From a virus: a stretch of DNA of 56,127 nt. Every line of letters begins with the position of its first letter. The first letter of the stretch is position 1. This document shows, one piece after another, positions 32,411 to 40,507 of this stretch. The position numbers were made by a program, and so were the translations under genes. Where the stretch lies: IMG/VR virus record IMGVR_UViG_3300040856_002539, positions 1 through 56,127 of that record; one strand, written 5' to 3'. The notes beneath the pieces are model-generated. The model did not search any database. It worked only from the letters and a program-made list of their open reading frames with translations, and was not told the DNA's origin.

Positions 32411-33328
32411 TTATACTCCTCTCATTTCTTTTCCTTTATATTCCACTTCAAGATCTGGGACATCTTTTCTTTTGCCATAAACAACATAACTACAATTTAT
32501 CAATCCACCAGAGTTATTTTGGATATTTATTCTAGTTCCCCACTCAATTGATTTTACGAATAACTCTTGGTAGCATTCATGTGCAGTCAAATTGACAGTA
32601 ATTGTTTCTGGATCTACTAATCCTCTCCAATATTCTGGCAACACGATAGTATTAGTATTCTTCAATTTTCCTCTATAGTATACTCCGATCTCCGGTCCTT
32701 CGATACAAGCATGGACTAGCCTATGATCTTTTTTGGTTGGATGTGGGATATCAAATTCTTTCCATGCCTGAACATTAATAATTCCTCGCAAGGAAACATT
32801 ATTACAAACTAAACTACCTTCAACTAAAAGATTACCATTGATTACTTTACTTCCATTATCAACTGTTGATCCAGAGACAGCTTCTCTGCCATTCCTTGAC
32901 TCTGCACCACTTTCTGCAACTACCCCAGTAAGAACTTTGTCGCCATTCCAAGTGTATTTTCCGACACCTGTCAAGGACTCTGTTCTTATGTTAATAAATG
33001 TGTCATTAATGATATTGACAACAATTGAATTTACAGATATTCCAACTTTCCCGGTAACATCACCGAGCATCACATCAACCTGAGTTGGAGAAAATCCTTT
33101 CGAAGATACTTTAAAAATCGAAGGTGGTATCGTAATTGCATCGGTGTTAGAGCACCTTGCAACCATTAAGTTTGCTTCTGCCGCAGGATATGTTATTGGA
33201 TCACCAACAATCATTGGCCCCTCAATAAACCCAGAGCCTCTAATTTCTGTTGGCCCTACTCCAAGTGCTACTGGATTGCCTAGACCAACAAACAATCTTT
33301 TTCCTACAAATAAATCGGGTACTTTCAT
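32411..33328 (-). CDS. Fibre/spike-adjacent protein with IPHPTK-type C-terminal domain
   Basis: 305 residues. Residues 1-180 are beta-repetitive (VGLGNPVALGVGPTEIRGSG; VINGNLLVEGSLVCNNVSL). Residues 190-300 form the domain FDIPHPTKKDHRLVHACIEG, VYYRGKL, LPEYWRGLVD, ITVNLTA, YGKRKDVPDLEVEYKG. Likely a short tail fibre or spike accessory. It follows the spike-like gene with ATGA overlap. Confidence 0.7.
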   Translation of the reverse strand: MKVPDLFVGKRLFVGLGNPVALGVGPTEIRGSGFIEGPMIVGDPITYPAAEANLMVARCSNTDAITIPPSIFKVSSKGFSPTQVDVMLGDVTGKVGISVNSIVVNIINDTFINIRTESLTGVGKYTWNGDKVLTGVVAESGAESRNGREAVSGSTVDNGSKVINGNLLVEGSLVCNNVSLRGIINVQAWKEFDIPHPTKKDHRLVHACIEGPEIGVYYRGKLKNTNTIVLPEYWRGLVDPETITVNLTAHECYQELFVKSIEWGTRINIQNNSGGLINCSYVVYGKRKDVPDLEVEYKGKEMRGV

Positions 33329-33903
33329 TTATTTTGAGTCTCGTTTCTATATGGTGTACCAGTAGAAGATTTTGAACCTTTGAGGCTTGTGGCTCCATCA
33401 GCAGCATCAATTAGTCCACCGTATATATTTAATATCCCTTTACCAATTATGTTTGCGGTATTTTCTGAGAAAATTTTTGTGGACACTTTAGAACTAATGC
33501 TAATGCTCTGCGCATCCATAATAATTTTTTCATTTGCACTTAAATCTATGACTCCATTTTTCCCATCGCCACCAGTTGCTTTTAGATTAATATTTTCTCC
33601 TTCAATTCTCACTCTTCCACTAGCTTTTATTACGACATCACCACTAACTGCCTCAAAATAAATTCCAGGAATTCCACTAGGAACATTATCCCCTGCCTTG
33701 ATTTGAAATGCTCCTGGGGATCTACAAACAGTTCCATATTTTAAATGTGAGTCTCCAGTAGAACTCATTGCAATATAATGCTTTGAATGTGCTCCACTTC
33801 TCGCCAGAAAAGAAAATAAATTATTTCGGTCGTCAATGTGACCAAACTTTATTTCTCCATCTTTGTTTCCATATCTTATGGTATGATAATTTTCTCTTGC
33901 CAT
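33325..33903 (-). CDS. Beta-helix spike-like baseplate protein (separate gp5 C-terminal-like module)
   Basis: 192 residues. Residues 60-170 show short repeated beta strands (GDVVIKASGRVRIEGENINL, KIIMDAQSISISS) typical of trimeric spike helices. It lies directly downstream of gp5, whose T4 version carries such a helix at its own C-terminus. It probably forms or tips the cell-puncturing needle. Confidence 0.65.
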   Translation of the reverse strand: MARENYHTIRYGNKDGEIKFGHIDDRNNLFSFLARSGAHSKHYIAMSSTGDSHLKYGTVCRSPGAFQIKAGDNVPSGIPGIYFEAVSGDVVIKASGRVRIEGENINLKATGGDGKNGVIDLSANEKIIMDAQSISISSKVSTKIFSENTANIIGKGILNIYGGLIDAADGATSLKGSKSSTGTPYRNETQNK

Positions 33904-36242
33904 TATTGTGGTACTCTAAAGAATGTTGTCTGTGGGACTTTGCCGACACAATCGACCACAGAAATAATTTGATCCTGTATTCCGGGATCAGCATATTGAT
34001 CTGCTGATACTCTATCTATACAGAATCTTGGGATTAATTTAGCATTATTTCCGGTTTCACTTTCAATATAAATTCTGGGAATATCTTTAAATCCCTCGCC
34101 AAAAGAAGTGATCTTAATGCTTTCTAGAGCACCAAATGCGCCAAACTTTGGAACTACAACTGCTCCATTATCTGGCGAAATAACTATCTTATCATTTTCT
34201 GTGTATCCAAATCCAGCATTTTCGATTTCAAGTCCACAAAGATATAAAATAATAGGATATTGTCCAGTACCAAGCGATGGATAATCACCACGAACAATAG
34301 CACTTGGGATTTGTACTGGTGCTGTAATAGAACCAAAATTATTCACTGTATAATCAACACCTCCACTAATAATTTCACCACCAAATTCGACTGTAGTTCC
34401 ATTCGGAAGTCTTATAGTATCTCCAGAAGAAAGATCGATGGTATCTCCAGGAACATATGGGACATCATAAGTTCCATCTTCATGTCTTACTGTTGTATTA
34501 TCAGCAGGTGCCCACACTCTTCCGTCTCCTCCTCGATCTCCATTAGGACTTGGGAGATAGTTGATTCCTGGATCTATAATAACTACAGCCACTACACCTG
34601 TCGTAGTTCCCGTGGGCGAAGTCGATTGGGTACCATCATCGAGAGAAACAACACCAAGAATTGCTCTTCCGGTTGCCCCTCTTCCTTTCCCGCACGCATC
34701 GTAGAACCTAACAAAAGGTGCCCTTGTATAACCAGAACCAAAAGAAGTAATATCAACTCCCAATATTTGTCCTGTGGCACTTACAATTGCATTTCCTGTA
34801 GCACCACTCCCACCACCACCAAAGAATTCTACTGTAGGAGGCCCACACAAGATTGCATCGACATTACAATTATTAGCAAATACATCACTAAAATCTAGAT
34901 CAAAATCAAAATTGTCCGGATTTATTGCTTCTGATACGCCACTCGCATAAGATTTAATTTTGCCAACCAAAGAATTTATATCAAGTGAAAATGTTCCGGT
35001 CGATCCAGCACCATCCCAGATATTCCACTCCTTTACTTCAGGACAATCTGGAGTTTCTTCGCAAGAAAGAAAAGACAATAGGTCTACAATAAAATTAATT
35101 ATATCTCCGGCCAAATCAAATGCTCCCAAAAGTGCTTTCACAGGAGCAAGTATTGCATTTAATGCAGATGTGATCAATCCAATCAACTTTCCAAGCAATC
35201 CACCGAGCATATTTTCGACTGCACATAGCGGAACATTGATGAATCTATCAACAGCAGCAAGTAAAAACTTGCCAATCATTTTAAGGAGATTGCTAATAAT
35301 TTTTCTGAATAAGCAAGCAATTAAATCATTGGCAGTTTCCATCGATTCCTTAAACCCTGCCCTTTGATTTGGAAAAAGCAAGTAGTATAAATCCTTTGCT
35401 GTGTTGTTAATTTTATTAGTTACGAATTTTTGTATTTCGGTGATGACCCACTTAACTCCACCTGAGATAAATTTTGCTGCATCATTTATAGCATTGTTTA
35501 TAAAATTTTCAACATCTTGTATTCCTTCGGTAACAGTTTGTCTCCAGTCATTAATTTGATTTCTAACTCTTTCAATTTTCTGTATAAGATTTCTGATCTT
35601 TATTTGAACCTCACTTAATGGAACTCTATTGCACTGAGATGGAACTGCCAATGATGCATTTTCTTCTTTCCCTGCAGTTTGGTCGGCAGTATTATTTTCA
35701 AGAGGAGTATTTAAAGTATTGGATTCAATACTAGAAGATTTGCCGCCTTGTCCAGATCCATCTACCTGCGGAGAACCACCTGGTGGAATCGCATAATAAG
35801 GAATCAGTTGGTCAATCTGAAAGGCAGTTATCGGATCAAAACCTTTTTTCTGCTTTCTTTCTAGAACTGTCTGCTCATTATTTCCGATACATCCAAGAAT
35901 CAATGGTTCATTGCCATCGATTCCGTCTTTATAAATTCCAAATACAACAGAACCTTGTCTTAGATTTGATGTCTGATAACTAGCAGCGTGGCCAGAACCA
36001 GCAGTGACTGGATAAAGAACTTCACATAACTCAAGTTTATCATCACTGAGTTTTTCTTTTACATCTGTATGTTTACCAAAAATTCTTACCTTATATCTTG
36101 CTCCCCATCCAGGTAGTTCATCAATGCTTGACCATTTTTCTGCTTTTTGATTTCCTTTCCAAGTGACATCAGATACAACAATTCCTGTCCACCAATATGT
36201 TCCTGCTCCTACTGATTCTGAATTGAAAAGATTATTTGTCAT
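33903..36242 (-). CDS. Baseplate hub protein gp5 (OB-fold)
   Basis: 779 residues. Residues 30-130 carry the gp5/VgrG-like OB-fold pattern (RYKVRIFGKHTD, LCEVLYPVTAGSGHAAS, LRQGSVVFGIYKDGIDGNEP, GCIGNNEQT). The T4 lysozyme domain is not seen; instead residues 220-410 hold coiled coil and hydrophobic amphipathic helices, and the C-terminal part has GSGYTRAPFVRFYD-type beta repeats. It is the central hub that carries the spike. Lytic activity seems moved to the two large upstream proteins. Confidence 0.82.
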   Translation of the reverse strand: MTNNLFNSESVGAGTYWWTGIVVSDVTWKGNQKAEKWSSIDELPGWGARYKVRIFGKHTDVKEKLSDDKLELCEVLYPVTAGSGHAASYQTSNLRQGSVVFGIYKDGIDGNEPLILGCIGNNEQTVLERKQKKGFDPITAFQIDQLIPYYAIPPGGSPQVDGSGQGGKSSSIESNTLNTPLENNTADQTAGKEENASLAVPSQCNRVPLSEVQIKIRNLIQKIERVRNQINDWRQTVTEGIQDVENFINNAINDAAKFISGGVKWVITEIQKFVTNKINNTAKDLYYLLFPNQRAGFKESMETANDLIACLFRKIISNLLKMIGKFLLAAVDRFINVPLCAVENMLGGLLGKLIGLITSALNAILAPVKALLGAFDLAGDIINFIVDLLSFLSCEETPDCPEVKEWNIWDGAGSTGTFSLDINSLVGKIKSYASGVSEAINPDNFDFDLDFSDVFANNCNVDAILCGPPTVEFFGGGGSGATGNAIVSATGQILGVDITSFGSGYTRAPFVRFYDACGKGRGATGRAILGVVSLDDGTQSTSPTGTTTGVVAVVIIDPGINYLPSPNGDRGGDGRVWAPADNTTVRHEDGTYDVPYVPGDTIDLSSGDTIRLPNGTTVEFGGEIISGGVDYTVNNFGSITAPVQIPSAIVRGDYPSLGTGQYPIILYLCGLEIENAGFGYTENDKIVISPDNGAVVVPKFGAFGALESIKITSFGEGFKDIPRIYIESETGNNAKLIPRFCIDRVSADQYADPGIQDQIISVVDCVGKVPQTTFFRVPQ

Positions 36243-37549
36243 CTTTTAAATGGCTTCCTACCATAAGAATCTCTTACCAAAGTCAATTGTGTGTATGTGC
36301 TACCACGAGCATCCAATTGCTGAATAAGACTTGCTATCATATATATGCCACTATTTTTGCCGCTGACTACTTGCGTCCTATCACTGCTCAATTCCGGAAA
36401 ATCACAATAAATTAAATCACCGGCACGATGGGAATAGTCACCTGCTATTACAATATTCAGAATAATTGTGAAAAGTTGATTATAACGACTGGCTGCTTGT
36501 GCTGTGATTTCATCGACATTATAATCTTGTTTCTTTGATTTATCCTTATCAATTGGCTGCATAATACCAACTGGTTGCATCTTACTTATGATTCTTGTTG
36601 GCTTTCCTGCAATATCTTCTGGTAGAATTGGTAGATTATTTCCTGCTAAGTTTACTCCTTTTTTTCCTTCATCTTCATAAGTAATTTCTTTTTGTTGGTA
36701 TCTTGTTCCATAATAATCATAAGTTTTAACCTGAGACCCATAAGCACCAATTGCCATTTTTTGTTGGACATCAATATTAATAACTGGAGTCGCTTCTAAT
36801 ATTTTTCCATCATAACCTACTGGAAGTTCTGTGGTGTTATTGTAAATATATTTCTTATATCCTCTATTTTCGTCAAGGAGTTTTTCGATTGACTTGAACT
36901 TGAAGCCATCATGAGTTTCGAAGAAAAAGAATCCAGCAGAAGCAGCAGTGCTGTCTACTGGGATACTCCTTTTCCCCAACCAAGTGCATTTATAAAATGG
37001 CTTTTCGGTGTGGCCGATAAAAGAATATTCATTTTCTGTAGCTTCAATATCAACATCTTTTTCTGTCTTTAAGAAATTTTTGAGGATAGTATCTACAGAT
37101 GTTGATATTTTTCCATCGAATCTTTCATCGACTCTTGTTTCGACCAACTCATTTGTAAAGAATTCTTTTGTTACGAGATCAATCACAAACACCATGTTTT
37201 GTGTGTGCTCCATTTTATTTCGTATTCTTCCAATGTATAAAGACTTTTCATCAGAAAAACGAAGTTGATTTCCATACCCATCTTCCATATGGAGTTCTAC
37301 TTTTTCTCCACCACACATATCAAGTCCTTCGATAAGACCCACATATTTTCCATCACTTTGAATTGAGTATCCAGTATCTGCTATGATTGCTGTTGCTTTA
37401 ACTTGATTTTCTAGGATACTTTCGTAATAATGTAAGTTGACAAAGATACCTTCTTTTTGTGGTATATCCGCAAACTTATTATTTCGGTTAGAATAAATCC
37501 TAAACTTTGTAACATTAAAATCGTTTACTGTCTGATTGTTTAATCCCAT
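36239..37549 (-). CDS. Baseplate hub protein, gp27-like
   Basis: 436 residues, close to T4 gp27 (about 390). YSFIGHTEKPFYKCTWLGKR and AGFFFFETHDGFKFKSIEKL are typical of gp27-family hub proteins; the N-terminal half is the tube-like beta domain. It forms the ring between tail tube and gp5. It overlaps gp5 by ATGA and the upstream gene by one base. Confidence 0.75.
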   Translation of the reverse strand: MGLNNQTVNDFNVTKFRIYSNRNNKFADIPQKEGIFVNLHYYESILENQVKATAIIADTGYSIQSDGKYVGLIEGLDMCGGEKVELHMEDGYGNQLRFSDEKSLYIGRIRNKMEHTQNMVFVIDLVTKEFFTNELVETRVDERFDGKISTSVDTILKNFLKTEKDVDIEATENEYSFIGHTEKPFYKCTWLGKRSIPVDSTAASAGFFFFETHDGFKFKSIEKLLDENRGYKKYIYNNTTELPVGYDGKILEATPVINIDVQQKMAIGAYGSQVKTYDYYGTRYQQKEITYEDEGKKGVNLAGNNLPILPEDIAGKPTRIISKMQPVGIMQPIDKDKSKKQDYNVDEITAQAASRYNQLFTIILNIVIAGDYSHRAGDLIYCDFPELSSDRTQVVSGKNSGIYMIASLIQQLDARGSTYTQLTLVRDSYGRKPFKR

Positions 37550-40506
37550 TATGTCGAATATAGAGATGCGGTGATTGGCAAAGTATTATTATTATGTATG
37601 ACAGTGGGAGCATTACTTGCTACTTGTGTTGGAATTGATTTCTCAACTATAATTGGTTGTACAGCAAGAGATCTGCTAGCGATTTCATAAGTAGCGTTTT
37701 GTGCTACAGCCGATGCTATATCTTGTTTTGGTTGTGGTGCTATTGATGCCTTTTCCCAAACCCCTGTATTTGGATTTTGTTTTAATCCAGATTTTGATGG
37801 ATCCCATCTTTGTCTTGTAAGGTTTGTTCTTACAGTTGCTGGAGTTGGAGATGGTGGGCGAGTGTCTGGTTTTGGTTTTGTTTTTGCTTGTGTCGATTTT
37901 GGAGCATATCCACCAATCCAATCAAAGTGTGTGGATTGTGGAGAATACTCATTGTGCTTAAAGCCAAATATATGAGCATTATTTTTTATCCATTCGCCAG
38001 CAGAAGAGTTCCAATTAATATCAAACGCCTCTCCAGTCAAATGTCTAGATCCTTGGGCACCTCCAACTCTTCTGTTGTGCTCCGGATCTCTTAATGCAAC
38101 TGATATTCCGCTTCCTAAGTTTATTCCATCTTTTCTTGCAGCTGCTGCCATATCAATAAATGCATCAGCTATAACTCCTTTTAGCTTAATTGGCCTACCA
38201 GAAGAATCTTTTATTCCGGTATCTTTTAGATTTCCAGAAACTGATTGAGGTGCCAATTGAGTTACTGTTCCTCTAGTTTCTTGGGAAATCTGAGCGGCAG
38301 ATAATTTACCTGCTCTAAATGCAGCAATTTGCGCTCCACGAGGCTCAAATCCAAACACATGTCCATGTCTTTTGATTTCTGTGTCATCCGCTAGATGATT
38401 ATTGGCAGCTTCATATGCTATTGCTCTGAAGCTATCTCTAGGCCCAACAAAAGTTCTAGAAGAACCTTGCATCGTAGTATCAAGAAGTGCCGCAGCAACA
38501 GACTCTAACTGTGCTTGGGTTCTCCCCTTTCCATATTTTTTTATAAAATTGACAGCAGAATCTTTATCTTTTATCGCTTGCCACGCAGATATTGTTCCAT
38601 AATCTCTCACTGGCTGAAATTGTCCTCCGTTGCCTTGTAATATTACTTGCCTTATAGTGCTTGGCCAAGAAGAAGATGAAACTCTATTGTAAATTACTTG
38701 AGCAACATCTGCTGCTCCTTGTGGGTGAGAATTTTCTAATAAGGCACCAACGGCAAGTAACCAAAAATCCGGACTATCGCTAGAAACAGAAACACTTCCT
38801 CCACCAGCTCCTCCTCCACCACCCATTCCAGGAACACCACCACCATAAATGTTCTGTCTATTCAGTTGCTGACGAATTGCCTGTAAAGTATTAGAGACTT
38901 TACTATTGACCATTGTCTGTAGCGTCTTGGCAATTCTTTCTCCTATTTTCATGCCAACATTTTCTTCAGTTGACATCGTTCTAGGAATCATTCCACCACC
39001 AGCAAGACCAACAATTTGTCTTTGTATATTAGCTGTAGTTTCAGAATCTATTGCACTTTGAATAAGATAACCAAGTCCTATTCCGAATTGTTTGAATACT
39101 CTGTTATCAAATCGTTGTCCCATTTGGGAATCTATGGTGGAGCCCATAACTCCACCAATTAATGGTATTGTTTTATATTCTTTTGATGTACTTTCTAGTA
39201 CTCCTAGTGGATTCTTTTGTCTTGGATCAGTCGAAGTTGGGAATAATTTTTCAATTTGTTTTTTCCCACCAATGTCTTTGCCTGGAATTGATTTTTGAGG
39301 TGTAGTTCTTGGTGGTTTTGATTTTACTTTTCTTATTGTTCTCTTTACCGCACCACCAACTTTTTTCCCTCCTCTTGTGGCCTGGCCACCTTTTGCTTTT
39401 GCTTTTAGTTTATCATCGCCAACAAGACTATCATAAAGTGCTCCACCCACAAGATCACCGACAATGCCACCAAGAATAGTGCCAGCAAGTGGAATTCCAG
39501 TAAAAGTACCGAGTGTAGATCCTATAGTAGCACCAAGTGCCTTTGCTGCCGCTCTACCTGGCTTCTCTTTGAATATGACTGTGCTAATGATAAAGTCAAC
39601 GAGTCCACCAATGATCGGAATTTTTCCTAGTGCCTTTCCTGCAAATCTTCCCGTAAGTCTACCTGCCGTTTTTCTAGTCAGACCTTTGAAACTTCTTTTT
39701 CCAAACTTTTCTACATATGCTTTTTCGCCATATCTCTCTAAGAATCTTGCCTGAGATCTTTTACTTACTCTTCTTCCTGTTTGCTTATCAACGCCAAGTC
39801 TTTCTCTCTTTCCACCATCAAAATCTACTCCACCGCCAGTGGCAGCAAGTCCAGCGATGATAGCAAGATTTGCAAAAGTATTAAATTGCTTGTTGAATTC
39901 GTCAAACTTTTTCCCCAGGTCTTCTCCGCCAATAGACTTGGCAATTTCTTTGATCTTATCCTGTGCCTTATATCCGGCTCCAATAAAATCAACTATTCCA
40001 TTTAAAATATTACCAGTAAGGTTTTCAAAAAATTCAAATGCTGGTACTAGTAGTTTCGTAAATTTAAGTATTTCTGGGATGTGCTTTCCAAACTTGACAA
40101 ATGCAGATCCAAGTAGAGTATAAAAAAGAAACTGCCTTATTCTATCCAAAAATCCCATTTTAGGGAATGGAGTTGGTTTGATATTTGGCAAATTTCTTTC
40201 TTTCTTCTCTTCTAATCTTAGTTCCTTTTCTTCTCTTTTTTTATTTTCGTTTTGTTTCTTATTATTTTCTTCCTCTTTTTTTCTTAGTACTCGACCTTTT
40301 GCAATTAACTTTTGTATCTTCTTGACATCTTTATCGATCTGGATTAATTCGGATAATATTGTTTTCTTTTCTTCGTTGCCCGAATTCGAACTTGGTTGGA
40401 CTCCAGCATCAGGTCTTGTAGTACCAGAAACAGTGGCTCCAGTTGTCGTTGGACTAATACTAGTAGATGTAGATCTCCCAAAAAAAGTTTCTGTATTAAT
40501 TGCCAT
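37549..40506 (-). CDS. Large tape-measure-like virion protein with SleB-like and M15-like hydrolase domains
   Basis: 985 residues. Residues 40-110 are a charged coiled coil; FYTLLGSAFVKFG at about 127-138 matches the protein encoded just upstream; residues 295-357 are hydrophobic, Gly/Ala-rich helices; GGGMIP follows at about 510. Residues 579-703 resemble cell-wall hydrolase SleB (LLENSHPQGAADVAQVIYNR), and 820-863 carry SRHLTGEAFDINW and STHFDW of M15 peptidases. Tape-measure proteins with muralytic domains are ejected and open the cell wall. Gene order (chaperone-like, then this pair, then hub) fits. Which one sets tail length is unknown. Confidence 0.7.
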   Translation of the reverse strand: MAINTETFFGRSTSTSISPTTTGATVSGTTRPDAGVQPSSNSGNEEKKTILSELIQIDKDVKKIQKLIAKGRVLRKKEEENNKKQNENKKREEKELRLEEKKERNLPNIKPTPFPKMGFLDRIRQFLFYTLLGSAFVKFGKHIPEILKFTKLLVPAFEFFENLTGNILNGIVDFIGAGYKAQDKIKEIAKSIGGEDLGKKFDEFNKQFNTFANLAIIAGLAATGGGVDFDGGKRERLGVDKQTGRRVSKRSQARFLERYGEKAYVEKFGKRSFKGLTRKTAGRLTGRFAGKALGKIPIIGGLVDFIISTVIFKEKPGRAAAKALGATIGSTLGTFTGIPLAGTILGGIVGDLVGGALYDSLVGDDKLKAKAKGGQATRGGKKVGGAVKRTIRKVKSKPPRTTPQKSIPGKDIGGKKQIEKLFPTSTDPRQKNPLGVLESTSKEYKTIPLIGGVMGSTIDSQMGQRFDNRVFKQFGIGLGYLIQSAIDSETTANIQRQIVGLAGGGMIPRTMSTEENVGMKIGERIAKTLQTMVNSKVSNTLQAIRQQLNRQNIYGGGVPGMGGGGGAGGGSVSVSSDSPDFWLLAVGALLENSHPQGAADVAQVIYNRVSSSSWPSTIRQVILQGNGGQFQPVRDYGTISAWQAIKDKDSAVNFIKKYGKGRTQAQLESVAAALLDTTMQGSSRTFVGPRDSFRAIAYEAANNHLADDTEIKRHGHVFGFEPRGAQIAAFRAGKLSAAQISQETRGTVTQLAPQSVSGNLKDTGIKDSSGRPIKLKGVIADAFIDMAAAARKDGINLGSGISVALRDPEHNRRVGGAQGSRHLTGEAFDINWNSSAGEWIKNNAHIFGFKHNEYSPQSTHFDWIGGYAPKSTQAKTKPKPDTRPPSPTPATVRTNLTRQRWDPSKSGLKQNPNTGVWEKASIAPQPKQDIASAVAQNATYEIASRSLAVQPIIVEKSIPTQVASNAPTVIHNNNTLPITASLYST

Positions 40507-40507
40507 C

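Noticed and set aside
34260-34898. 212-codon plus-strand ORF opposite gp5
   Set aside because: Ser/Thr/Ile/Asn/Cys-rich shadow of the Gly-rich gp5 repeat region; no start signals.
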